This document shows positions 41,380-49,412 of a DNA stretch of 50,167 nucleotides, in pieces. Under the pieces are notes generated by a model, which saw only the letters and a program-made list of their open reading frames with translations, made no database searches and was not told the DNA's origin. The position numbers and the translations under genes are program-made. Location of the stretch: the NCBI GenBank assembly GCA_001766905.1, contig MEKI01000033.1, positions 17,113 through 67,279 of the forward strand, written 5' to 3'. The stretch is from Acidobacteria bacterium RBG_13_68_16 (GTDB taxonomy: Bacteria > Acidobacteriota > Thermoanaerobaculia > Thermoanaerobaculales > Thermoanaerobaculaceae). Within the stretch, counting starts at the first letter, position 1, and each line of letters opens with the position of its first letter.

Positions 41380-41411
41380 CTTCGGGGCCGCCTGCGGGCG
41401 GCCCGAAGTCA
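41377..41411 (+). repeat. Hairpin formed by stop codon of DUF2911 gene and the next repeat
   Basis: TGACTTCGGG, bulged G, CCGCC, loop TGCG, GGCGG, CCCGAAGTCA: 15 base pairs. The first arm begins at the stop codon TGA; the last arm ends with the GTCA of the first repeat. Same design as at 23436, with a different stem sequence. Confidence 0.75.
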
Positions 41412-41446
41412 TCCCGAACCTGAGCGCAGCGAAGGTGAGGGATCCC
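41408..41446 (+). repeat. Dispersed GTCATCC repeat, variant with insertion, copy 4
   Basis: GTCATCCCGAACCTGAGCGC, then AGCGAAGGTGAGGGATCCC: the unit of the first array with extra bases after the CATCC and the GAAGG. It overlaps the preceding hairpin by 4 bases. Confidence 0.75.
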
Positions 41447-41468
41447 GGCCGCACCTGCGCGACCCAAT

Positions 41469-41508
41469 GTCATCCTGAGCCCTGCCACAGGCGGGGCGAA
41501 GGATCTCG
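41469..41508 (+). repeat. Dispersed GTCATCC repeat, long variant, copy 5
   Basis: GTCATCCTGAGCCCTGCC, then ACAGGCGGGGCGAAGGATCTCG: the same ends with an internal GC-rich insertion. It starts 61 bases after the previous copy, close to the 60-base period of the first array. Confidence 0.75.
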
Positions 41509-41550
41509 TTACAGCTGACCTCGACTTCGGATTTGAGCCAGCGTGCGACC

Positions 41551-41580
41551 AGCGGCCCGCCCCGGCGGGCCGCTCCTTTT
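41551..41580 (+). terminator. Intrinsic terminator after DUF2911 gene
   Basis: AGCGGCCCGC, loop CCCG, GCGGGCCGCT, then CCTTTT: a perfect 10-bp GC stem and a T-run. It lies at the end of the repeat region and before the convergent macro-like gene's 3' end. Confidence 0.75.
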
Positions 41581-41587
41581 CGACCCT

Positions 41588-42091
41588 TCAGCGCCAGAGA
41601 CCGGACCCGAGCAGTTTCTGGAAGATAGCGGTCTCGTCGTCGGGAACGACGAGGAACAGCCGCTCGAGATGTCGAGGCGTACGGGTTCGCAGTGCGGCAC
41701 GGAGCAGCGCCACGAGCCGCTCCCGCGGGAGGGCACCGTGTACCCGGCCCAGAGGCGGCAGGGCGAGGCTGCGCACGTTCCATGCATCCGTCTCGCGGAA
41801 GACCGCATCGAGCGCGGCGGCGACCCACTCCTCGCGCCAGGTCGTGTCCTGTGACAGGTCGTGGACGACGGCGAGAAGCCGCAGGGGGCTGCCTTCCCGC
41901 GCGACCACGGACCCGGGCTCAACGGGCTCGGTGTTGTACGCCTCGTGGAAGGCGCGTAGGCGGGCCACTCCCGGCTCCCGTACCTCGGGTTCCGCGCTCA
42001 GCACGAGGTAGGTGTCCTCTTCCGCAACCACCGCGTCCACCACCGACGGCGGCGCAGTCGTCACCACCACCTCGATGTCGCGTACGGGCAT
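41588..42091 (-). CDS. Macro-domain-like protein
   Basis: A 167-residue protein. Residues about 55-150 resemble a macro domain in pattern: SPLRLLAVVHDLSQD, a helix with WVAAALDAVFRETDAWNVRSLALPPLGRVHG, and a final RLFLVVPDDE strand. The SLALPPLGRVHGALP turn recalls the phosphate loop of ADP-ribose-binding macro domains. The preceding strand and the N-terminal VTTAPPSVVDAVV are less clear. Binding or hydrolysis of ADP-ribose is possible but not shown. The ATG at 42091 is the first start in frame with the fold; a much longer frame upstream is a shadow of the symporter gene. It is the last gene of the PIG-L/symporter strand run. Confidence 0.65.
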   Translation of the reverse strand: MPVRDIEVVVTTAPPSVVDAVVAEEDTYLVLSAEPEVREPGVARLRAFHEAYNTEPVEPGSVVAREGSPLRLLAVVHDLSQDTTWREEWVAAALDAVFRETDAWNVRSLALPPLGRVHGALPRERLVALLRAALRTRTPRHLERLFLVVPDDETAIFQKLLGSGLWR

Positions 42092-42156
42092 GTGCTCGCG
42101 CCGTCCCCTCGCCTTCAGTATCGGCGGACCGAGGCCCCGCCGACAAGCCGATGGGC

Positions 42157-43869
42157 TCACGCGGGTGAGGGCTCCTGCCGGGCCGCGGTGCTGCCAACCC
42201 ACGGCTCCAAGACGAGCGCAATCAGGATCACCGCCAGGCAGCCCAGCACGTTGTACCAGAGGAACGAGATCGGGGTGAAAAGGTAGCACCCGATAACGGC
42301 GGTCTCCGCAACGATGGCCGCCGCGAACACCGACGTTCCCGAGACCCTGTGCACGTAGAAGCCGGTCAGGAAGATCCCGAGGATCGTCCCGTAGAAGAGG
42401 GAACCCAGGATGTTCACCGCCTCCACGAGAGATCCCAGACGGCTGGCCTGTTGGGCAAACGCAATCGCGAACGCCCCCCAGAAAACGGTAGCCAGTCGCG
42501 AGACGACGACGTAGTGCCTCTCCTCGGCGCCCGGTTTGAGCAGGCGCCTGTAGACGTCCACAACGGTGGCGGACGCGAGAGCGTTGAGCTCGGCCGAGGA
42601 GGCCGACATCGAGGCGGCGAACACCGCCGCCAGAACCAGCCCAACGAGGCCGGCAGGCAGGTACCTCACCACGAAGCTCAGGAAGACGTAGTTGGTGTCG
42701 CTCGGGTCTGCCCGCCGGTCGTTCGCCCGCATCAGGGCGATGGCCTCCTTGCGGACCGCTTCCGCCTCGGCACTGGCCGCCCCGAACGCCCGCTGGGCTT
42801 CGGCCTGGGCCCGCGGGTCGCCAGTCTTCATCGCGCGGACGAGCTCTCGGGCGTGTTGCTCCCGAACACCAACCACGTCCCGGTAGCACTGCTCGAGCGC
42901 CGCGAACCGGCCACCGTCCGCCGAGCTCCGCGCGTTCTCGGTCTGCACGGGGTTGAAGAAGATCGGCGGCGCTGCGAACTGGTAGAAGGCGAAAACCGTT
43001 GCTCCCAGCAACAGGATCCCGAATTGCATCGGGACCTTGGCCATCCCGTTGAACAGCAGGCCCAGCCGGCTCTGCGCCACCGACTTGCCGGTGAGGTACC
43101 GCTGCACCTGCGACTGGTCCGTCCCAAAATACGAGAGCTGCAGGAAGGCCCCCCCTATCAGCCCCGACCACAACGTATAGCGATTCGTGAGGCTGAACGA
43201 CGTATCGATCGCGTTGAGCCTACCGGCCTTGCCGGCAACTCGCAGCGCGTCAAGGAACGAGACGTCGGCAGGCAGCGAGCCCACTAGCACCACGAAGGCC
43301 GCGACCATGCCAACCAGGATGATCGTTGCCTGGACCACCTGCGTTTTGCTCACCGCGCGCGTTCCGCCGGAGGTGGTGTAGATGACCACCAGTCCACCGA
43401 TCACCAGAATCGTGACCCGCATGTCCCAGCCCAGGATCACGGAGAGGATGAGGGCGGGCGCGAAGATCGTCAGGCCGGCCGCCAGACCCCGCTGGATCAG
43501 GAAGAGGAACGCGGTCAGCGCCCGCGTCTTGAGGTCGAAGCGTCCCTCAAGAAACTCATACGCGGTGTAGACCTTGAGGCGGTAGTAGAGCGGCACTGCG
43601 GTGATTGACAGCACCACCATTGCGATCGGCAGCCCGAAGTAGAACTGCACGAAGCGCATGCCGTCGGTGTACGCCTGCCCCGGCGTGGAGAGGAACGTGA
43701 TCGCGCTCGCCTGGGTGGCCATGATGGAAAGCGCCACGGTCCCCCAGTGCATCTCCTTGCCCGCCAGGAGAAATCCGCGGATGTCGCGGCTCCGGCCTCC
43801 CCGCCACACGCCGTAGGTCACCATGAGCCCCAGGGCGCCGGCGAGCACGACCCAGTCGAGCTGGCTCAT
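42157..43869 (-). CDS. Sodium:solute symporter (SSS family)
   Basis: A 570-residue symporter with about 13 transmembrane helices. MATQASAITFLSTPGQAYTDGMRFVQFYFGLPIA and YRLKVYTAYEFLEGRF are the signature of SSS members; AAVFAASMSASSAELNALAS carries the Na2-site serines. It imports an unknown solute with sodium. An approximately 85-residue, mostly helical soluble insert (around FFNPVQTENARSSADGG to DRRADPSD) lies between two middle helices and is unusual in the classical members. Its ATG overlaps the stop of a 46-residue membrane peptide. Its cargo may be a sugar or amino-sugar related to the PIG-L substrate; this is inference. Confidence 0.93.
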   Translation of the reverse strand: MSQLDWVVLAGALGLMVTYGVWRGGRSRDIRGFLLAGKEMHWGTVALSIMATQASAITFLSTPGQAYTDGMRFVQFYFGLPIAMVVLSITAVPLYYRLKVYTAYEFLEGRFDLKTRALTAFLFLIQRGLAAGLTIFAPALILSVILGWDMRVTILVIGGLVVIYTTSGGTRAVSKTQVVQATIILVGMVAAFVVLVGSLPADVSFLDALRVAGKAGRLNAIDTSFSLTNRYTLWSGLIGGAFLQLSYFGTDQSQVQRYLTGKSVAQSRLGLLFNGMAKVPMQFGILLLGATVFAFYQFAAPPIFFNPVQTENARSSADGGRFAALEQCYRDVVGVREQHARELVRAMKTGDPRAQAEAQRAFGAASAEAEAVRKEAIALMRANDRRADPSDTNYVFLSFVVRYLPAGLVGLVLAAVFAASMSASSAELNALASATVVDVYRRLLKPGAEERHYVVVSRLATVFWGAFAIAFAQQASRLGSLVEAVNILGSLFYGTILGIFLTGFYVHRVSGTSVFAAAIVAETAVIGCYLFTPISFLWYNVLGCLAVILIALVLEPWVGSTAARQEPSPA

Positions 43870-44006
43870 CGGAAGACCAGGGTGAAAAGGCAGAAGAGCG
43901 CGATCAACACCGCCAACGTGCCGAGAACCCCCACGTAAAGAACTCCCCAGGTGCCGCCGAACGGGGGTGGCTCCTCGCGTTGGGGGATCGGGCGCTCCTC
44001 AGCCAC
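43866..44006 (-). CDS. 46-residue membrane micro-protein coupled to the symporter
   Basis: Translated from the GTG at 44006: MAEERPIPQREEPPPFGGTW followed by a single hydrophobic helix (GVLYVGVLGTLAVLIALFCLFTLVFR). Its stop overlaps the symporter start (ATGA, 43869-43866), and its start overlaps the PIG-L stop by 8 bases; GGAAGG sits before the GTG. The double overlap and the helix make it a real gene in all likelihood. A short single-TM partner of a sodium symporter is known from the pantothenate permease helper YhdT/PanF-type pairs; similarity here is only in layout. Confidence 0.7.
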   Translation of the reverse strand: MAEERPIPQREEPPPFGGTWGVLYVGVLGTLAVLIALFCLFTLVFR

Positions 44007-46500
44007 GCGACCTTCCGCCGGCCAGGAGGTTCACAAACAACCTAATGGCGCCCGGCACGCCGGCGGGGACCTGGCGGAAGAACGCGAGGCTCGTGTAGAC
44101 GTAGCTCCCCTTGCCGAAGCCTGCGAAAAGCAGCGCCCCTTCGCTCGCGGGCTCGCCCGGGTCGGACATCGCCAGCACGGCCTGGTAGCGCGGGTCCCAC
44201 TTTTCCGGGAAGTAGAGACCGCGCTCCTGCACCCAGCCCTCGAAGTCGGCGGTGCCTACGGTGTGCGGGTACGTCAGCAGCGGACTTGCCGGAAGGAGGA
44301 TCCTCACCGGCGCGGCCTCGTCGGTTACGCGCTCGCGCGAGAGCGTGAACGGGTACGGCCCAAGCCGCTCGGTGACCACATCGCGGTTCGTGTTGTACTG
44401 CACGACCAGCGTCCCGCCCCCTTCCACATACGCCAGCAGGCGCTCCTGCGCTTCCGCGAGACGGGGTCGGGTGTTGTACGCACGCACCCCGACCACGATG
44501 GTGTCGAAGGCCAGCAGGTTCTGTTCCTCGAGGTCCTCGTCGGAGAGCGGCGTGACCTCGAACCCAAGCTGGCGCAGGATCGCCGGGACCTCGTCCCCCG
44601 ACCCCATCACGTAGCCGACCCGCTTCACCGGCCGTGCCACGTCCACCCGGACGAGCTTCGCGGCGGCCGGCGGCAGGAGCATCTGCGGCGGGATGTGAGG
44701 GTGATCCACCTCCACCAGGCCGTGCGCCGGCTCCTCGCTCTCACCGCTGCGCACGAATGCAACCAGCTCCCCGGTTCCCTGGGTCTCGGGAGGTGCAACC
44801 GTGAAGCGCAGCACGCGCTCCTCATTGCGGGCCTCGAACGTCACAGGGACAGATTGGGGCTCGATGCGCCACCCCGGCGGGGCGGCAAGCCGCACGGTCG
44901 CGGACGCCTTTGGCTCATGTCCCCGCACGAGCGCGCGAACGACCCTGCGCGTCCGGTCCGGGAAGATCAGGACTGGGGCCTCCAGGTTTACGGTGACCCT
45001 GGGCACGACCGCGAGGTCGCGCGTGCGCTCCCCCGCCACGGGGTCCGTCCACCTTTGTGTGACCGGGACCTTGTAGGTGAGCTCCTGCCCGCCCGCGCGA
45101 ACCGTGAAGGCGAGCCATAGTGCCGGAGGGTTGCGGGGAACGCCGATGAGCGCTTGGTCGCCCACCGGGTAGAGGCCGTTCCCGTGGCCGTTTGCGAGCC
45201 AGTACGGCTGGCTGTACGGTGTCCCCGGTGGGAGAGCAACCGTGACGTTCCTGCTCACCGGCTGGTTATAGAGCAGCGGTACATCCACCTTGACGCTCAG
45301 CCCGAAGGGGGCCTCCAGACGGGACAGCGTGAGCGGTACCGATGAGCGGTTGACCGCCGACGCGGTGATCCCGACTGAGCCGCCCGGCGCTACCGAAGGG
45401 TCGGCCGCCACGGCCTCGACCCAGAGCCCGGTGCACTGCGTGATGACCTCGAGAAGCTCGCGGCGCTTCACCGCGACGCTGGGGTCGGGAGGAAGACGAT
45501 CAACCGCGGCGAGCGCCTCCAGAAGCGCCGGCACGCTCGCGGCCGGGTTCTCGTCCGTGTACGCGGCCAGCGCCTTCGAAAGCAGCTTGGCGACCGCTCC
45601 GCCGCCCGTCACGCGCCCCCATGTCAGGTCGATACCGTCGAAGATGTCCTTGGTGACCGGTTCTCCGGCCACCAGCTCGAAGTAGTTCGGGACACTTCCC
45701 CGCCTTGGCGAGGCCCCGAACCCCTGGCTCTTGTGCATGCTCCGGCTGGCGGCCGCGAACTCCGCGTACGACTCCCCGAGCAGCGGGTCCCAGGCCCCCA
45801 GGTCCACCGAGAGCTGTGGTGGTGCCGTCGCCGGGCGTTCCTCGCCGGGTCGATGCCAGGCGTTCCAGAGCAATCGCTTCGCCTGCCAGGGCTTCACGTA
45901 CGCGAGCTGCTCGGGGAAGCGCTTCGCGTCCGCCGCCGCCGAGAAAGCTTCCGCCGCCAGGATTGCGGAGGCGGTGTGGTGCCCATGGCCGCCGTCGCCG
46001 TTAGCCGGAAACCGCGTGATGATGACGTCCGGCCTGAAGCTGCGGACGACCCACACGACGTCGGCAAGCACCGCCTCCCTGCCCCAGATGCGGAGCGTCT
46101 CCTCCGGGGTCTTGGAGTAGCCGAAGTCCACCGCACGTGTGAAGAACTGCTCGGCCCCGTCGATGCGGCGCGCGGCGAGCAGCTCCTCGGTGCGGATCAC
46201 CCCGAGCTGGTCCCCCTGCTCCGTCCCGATCAAGTTCTGGCCGCCGTCGCCCCTGGTGAGGGCGAGGTACCCCGCCCGCACCCTCCGCCCCTTGGCGAGC
46301 CACGCCAGGAGCGCTGTGTTCTCGTCGTCGGGGTGCGCTCCGACGTAGAGTGCGCTGCCCACTACCGTCAGCTTCTCCAGGGCGATGCGACGCTCGGCGG
46401 CGTCCTGTGTGGGCGTTGTCTGGGAAGCAAGGGTCGCAGCCCACACCGTGCCGAGCACACTTGCAACGGCTGCGAGCCTGACGTTCGAGGATCTCTTCAC
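43999..46500 (-). CDS. Exported PIG-L-type deacetylase with C-terminal beta domains
   Basis: An 833-residue exported protein. The N-terminal 25 residues are a signal peptide (VRLAAVASVLGTVWAATLAS). Residues 45-300 form a PIG-L/LmbE metal deacetylase: HPDDE at 56-60 and GHGHHTAS at 171-178 supply the zinc ligands. The rest holds two beta-sandwich, NEW3/CARDB-like domains (450-690) and a C-terminal glutamine-amidotransferase-like fold (FDTIVVGVRAYNTRP, GGTLVVQYNTN). It probably removes an acetyl group from a sugar outside the cytoplasm. It starts with GTG at 46500 after GGAGAGAAACCC. It leads the operon with the micro-protein and symporter. Confidence 0.88.
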   Translation of the reverse strand: MKRSSNVRLAAVASVLGTVWAATLASQTTPTQDAAERRIALEKLTVVGSALYVGAHPDDENTALLAWLAKGRRVRAGYLALTRGDGGQNLIGTEQGDQLGVIRTEELLAARRIDGAEQFFTRAVDFGYSKTPEETLRIWGREAVLADVVWVVRSFRPDVIITRFPANGDGGHGHHTASAILAAEAFSAAADAKRFPEQLAYVKPWQAKRLLWNAWHRPGEERPATAPPQLSVDLGAWDPLLGESYAEFAAASRSMHKSQGFGASPRRGSVPNYFELVAGEPVTKDIFDGIDLTWGRVTGGGAVAKLLSKALAAYTDENPAASVPALLEALAAVDRLPPDPSVAVKRRELLEVITQCTGLWVEAVAADPSVAPGGSVGITASAVNRSSVPLTLSRLEAPFGLSVKVDVPLLYNQPVSRNVTVALPPGTPYSQPYWLANGHGNGLYPVGDQALIGVPRNPPALWLAFTVRAGGQELTYKVPVTQRWTDPVAGERTRDLAVVPRVTVNLEAPVLIFPDRTRRVVRALVRGHEPKASATVRLAAPPGWRIEPQSVPVTFEARNEERVLRFTVAPPETQGTGELVAFVRSGESEEPAHGLVEVDHPHIPPQMLLPPAAAKLVRVDVARPVKRVGYVMGSGDEVPAILRQLGFEVTPLSDEDLEEQNLLAFDTIVVGVRAYNTRPRLAEAQERLLAYVEGGGTLVVQYNTNRDVVTERLGPYPFTLSRERVTDEAAPVRILLPASPLLTYPHTVGTADFEGWVQERGLYFPEKWDPRYQAVLAMSDPGEPASEGALLFAGFGKGSYVYTSLAFFRQVPAGVPGAIRLFVNLLAGGRSRG

Positions 46501-46521
46501 GGGTTTCTCTCCATGGCGTGA

Positions 46522-46527
46522 GTTATA
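46522..46527 (-). promoter_or_regulatory. -10 of PIG-L operon
   Basis: Minus-strand TATAAC, 22 bases before the GTG at 46500. Leader about 15 bases with GGAGAG. The -35 is unclear. On the plus strand, TACACT at 46641-46646 is a weak candidate for the divergent amidase. Confidence 0.35.
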
Positions 46528-46689
46528 CGCAGTGCTCCCTGGCGCGGTTGCCATTGAACACGGTAACCCCACGCGAGGCAAGGGGGAACTGTGGGCGGCT
46601 ATTCCCCACCCGGCTGCTTTCAGCGCGTAAATGACTTGGATACACTCGCGGCCAGCTCTATTGCACGTCTGCAGCGAAAGGGGGCGACC

Positions 46690-48519
46690 ATGGCACGTCG
46701 CGTTTCCGGGCGATCCAACAAACCAGCAACTGCCGAACACGGTTCCGGCTCAAGCGCCTGGACCAGGCGACAGGTTCTGCACCGGGTTTCGGCGGTTGGA
46801 GCCGCTTCCGCGGTTTTCGGGCGGGCGCTCGCTGCCCTCGCGGCCGAGAAGAACACGGCCACGGAGGAGATGATCCGGCAGGCGGAGTGGATCTCGGGGC
46901 TCGAACTTACCGACGAGCAACGCAAGCTGATGGCAGCCGGCGTCAGCGAAACGGTTGAGGGCTTCGTCAAGATCCGGCAGGTCCCGCTCGACAACGCCGT
47001 GGCGCCAGCGTTCCACTTCGCCACGGTCGAGGCCGGCAACCAGCGCGCGGTCCGGCGCGACACGAAGGTCACCTTCAAGCCGGCCCGGAGCGTCGCGCGG
47101 CCCACTGACCCGGATGACCTCGCGTTCGCCTCGGTCGCGGCGCTCGCCTCGCTGCTCCGCAATAGGAAGGTGTCATCGGTGGAGCTCACCAGGCTCTACC
47201 TCGACCGCCTGCGCCGCTACGACCCGCTGCTCGAGTGCGTGATCACCTTCACCGAGGAGCTCGCCCTGCAACAGGCACGGCAGGCCGATCGCGAGATCGC
47301 CGCGGGGAGGTGGCGCGGCCCGCTGCATGGGATCCCGTGGGGTGCGAAGGACCTGCTCGCGGTGCCGGGCTACCCCACCACCTGGGGCGCGGAGCCATTC
47401 AAAGACCAGGTGCGGAAGGAGAAGGCCACCGCAGCCCTCCGGGTCGAGGAGGCTGGGGCCGTGCTCGTCGCCAAGCTCACCCTGGGTGCCCTGGCAATGG
47501 GCGACGTCTGGCACGGCGGGCAGACCCGCAACCCCTGGAAGCCGAGCGAGGGCTCCAGCGGCTCTTCAGCCGGCCCCGCAGCCGCCGTCGTGGGCGGGCT
47601 TTCGGGGTTCGCCATCGGCAGCGAAACGCTGGGGAGCATCGTTTCGCCGTGCACCCGCTGCGGGGCCACCGGGCTGCGCCCCACGTTCGGGCGGGTGAGC
47701 CGGCACGGCGCCATGGCCCTGGCCTGGACGATGGACAAGCTCGGGCCGCTCGCCCGTTCGGTCGAGGACTGCGCGCTGGTCTTCGCCGCGATCCTCGGCG
47801 CCGACGGTGTGGACCCCACTGCGGTGGACAGGCCGTTTCACTGGCCGCTGGACCGCGACCCCCGCTCCTTGAGGGTGGGCTTCGTACAGGATGCCTTCGA
47901 GGAGGACCGCGCCAAGCGCACCGAGAAGGAGGAGGACAAGGCGCGGGCGCGGGAGTGGCAGGAATTCGACCTGCGCACCCTCACGGTGTTGCGGGAGATC
48001 GGCTTCAAGCTCGTTCCGATCACGCTCCCTCAGGGGTACCCGGTGGAATCCCTGCGCTTCCTGCTTCAGGCGGAGGCCGCTACTGCATTCGACGAGCTGA
48101 CCCGGAGCGGTCGCGACACGCTGCTCAAGAGGCAGGACGCCAACGCCTGGCCGACCGTGTTCCGCCGGGCCCAGCTCACCCCCGCCGTGGAGTACATCCG
48201 CGCCAACCGCATCCGCGCGCTCCTGATGCAGGAGATGGAGAAGCTCCTGGCGGAGGTGGACGTCTACGTCTGCCCGAGCTACGGCGGCGGGAACCTGCTG
48301 CTCACAAACCTCACCGGCCACCCGGCCGTGGTGCTCCCCAACGGCTATCGAGCCTCCGACGGCACGCCCACCAGCATTACCTTTACCGGGAAGCCGTTCG
48401 GGGAGACCGCGGTGCTCGCGGTGGCCGAGGCCTACCAGAGGGCCACCGACTTCAACCGGCGCCGACCGCCGCTGGAGGCTCTGCTGCAGGCGCACCTTAA
48501 GGAGAAGCAGGAAGAGTAA
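46690..48519 (+). CDS. Second Tat-exported amidase (amidase-signature family)
   Basis: A 609-residue amidase. The triad is Lys220 (WGAKDL), cis-Ser292 (GSSGSSAG) and nucleophile Ser316 (ETLGSIVSP), 72 and 24 residues apart. A long N-terminal region carries a Tat-like TRRQVLHRVSAVGAASAVFG and an approximately 80-residue helical extension before the catalytic core. The core is only distantly like the amidase at 25347, so they are not recent duplicates. AAAGGGGGCGACC precedes the ATG at 46690. Its substrate is unknown. Confidence 0.92.
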   Translation: MARRVSGRSNKPATAEHGSGSSAWTRRQVLHRVSAVGAASAVFGRALAALAAEKNTATEEMIRQAEWISGLELTDEQRKLMAAGVSETVEGFVKIRQVPLDNAVAPAFHFATVEAGNQRAVRRDTKVTFKPARSVARPTDPDDLAFASVAALASLLRNRKVSSVELTRLYLDRLRRYDPLLECVITFTEELALQQARQADREIAAGRWRGPLHGIPWGAKDLLAVPGYPTTWGAEPFKDQVRKEKATAALRVEEAGAVLVAKLTLGALAMGDVWHGGQTRNPWKPSEGSSGSSAGPAAAVVGGLSGFAIGSETLGSIVSPCTRCGATGLRPTFGRVSRHGAMALAWTMDKLGPLARSVEDCALVFAAILGADGVDPTAVDRPFHWPLDRDPRSLRVGFVQDAFEEDRAKRTEKEEDKARAREWQEFDLRTLTVLREIGFKLVPITLPQGYPVESLRFLLQAEAATAFDELTRSGRDTLLKRQDANAWPTVFRRAQLTPAVEYIRANRIRALLMQEMEKLLAEVDVYVCPSYGGGNLLLTNLTGHPAVVLPNGYRASDGTPTSITFTGKPFGETAVLAVAEAYQRATDFNRRRPPLEALLQAHLKEKQEE

Positions 48520-48556
48520 GGAATCAGCGCCGGCGCTCGCCGCCGCCCAAGGGGCG

Positions 48557-49267
48557 TCAGGTGCGATCCGGCCGAAGCCGCGCGGTGAGGATCTCCTCGT
48601 CCGAGCCGGCAAAGCCCCGGAACTCCACCGCGATTCCAGGGAAGGGTTCTCGGCCCTGGAGGGTCAGACGCACGACCTCCCCCTCGCCTCGCACCGGCCT
48701 CGCGAGGCCCGGGAGGAACAGCTCAAACCGCAGCTCGGTCGTCGGAGGGACGGAGTGAGGAACGCGCAGCAACATGCCGGAGGAGGAGACGTTGACCGTC
48801 TCGCAGAACACCCGGCGCGGGAACGTCTGGCCCAGCACCTCGATACGGCTCGGCACGTTCAGGGTGGTCCGCGGTGCGACGAGGAAGAGAGGCTGGAGCA
48901 CGTCCTGGAGTCCGCCGGGGACCTCCTCCAGCGCCAGCACGCGGGTGGCGCCCCGGCCAAGAAAGACCTCGGCGTCACGCCGGGAGTCTTCCGGGGTCAC
49001 GAGCACCAGCGGGGAGGTTCGGCACGCCGACTCCGGCCTGCGGACCTGGTGCAGGAACCGCGAGGTCGGTGCGCCCGCGACGGGGTGCGAGACGAGGAGG
49101 GCGTCGAACCGCCTGCGGGATGCGAGCCGCAGCCCCTTCGGCCCGTCGCCGGCGGTGGTGAGGCGATGCCCGAGGGGGGCTAGGCTCTCGTCCATGCGTC
49201 CCCGAACGGCCCGCTCGAACCCCACCATCAGAAGCTTGCGCCCAACCTCCAAAGGCTCAACGGCCAC
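48557..49267 (-). CDS. Pseudo-receiver plus PilZ protein (paralogue B)
   Basis: A 236-residue relative of the protein at 35542-36255. The receiver-like half (about 10-120) has FDALLVSHPVAGAPTS in place of the phospho-Asp strand, so it cannot be phosphorylated there. The PilZ half (about 125-236) keeps NVSSSG but has no RxxxR. The start is GTG at 49267, possibly later in the frame. It is divergent from argS. The two copies share about a third of their residues by eye, so this is an old pair. Confidence 0.8.
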   Translation of the reverse strand: MAVEPLEVGRKLLMVGFERAVRGRMDESLAPLGHRLTTAGDGPKGLRLASRRRFDALLVSHPVAGAPTSRFLHQVRRPESACRTSPLVLVTPEDSRRDAEVFLGRGATRVLALEEVPGGLQDVLQPLFLVAPRTTLNVPSRIEVLGQTFPRRVFCETVNVSSSGMLLRVPHSVPPTTELRFELFLPGLARPVRGEGEVVRLTLQGREPFPGIAVEFRGFAGSDEEILTARLRPDRT

Positions 49268-49385
49268 GCCACGTCCTCACATTCAACAGCTTGGCGCCGA
49301 ACGAACCGGCCGCAAGTGACCCAGGTCACCGCAAACCTGAGAGCACCGCTGCCCGGCTGCTCGGGTTCCTGCCCGGCCGGCGCGG

Positions 49386-49391
49386 TACAAT
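49386..49391 (+). promoter_or_regulatory. -10 of argS
   Basis: TACAAT, 22 bases before the TTG start at 49413. The leader contains GGAGGATAGC. The -35 is unclear. The 145-base divergent gap with the PilZ gene shows nothing else. Confidence 0.4.
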
Positions 49392-49412
49392 CCACCGCCA
49401 CGGAGGATAGCT

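Noticed and set aside
42092-43171. Upstream extension of the macro-like frame
   Set aside because: It reads through the symporter gene out of frame, giving low-complexity sequence; the fold starts near the ATG at 42091.
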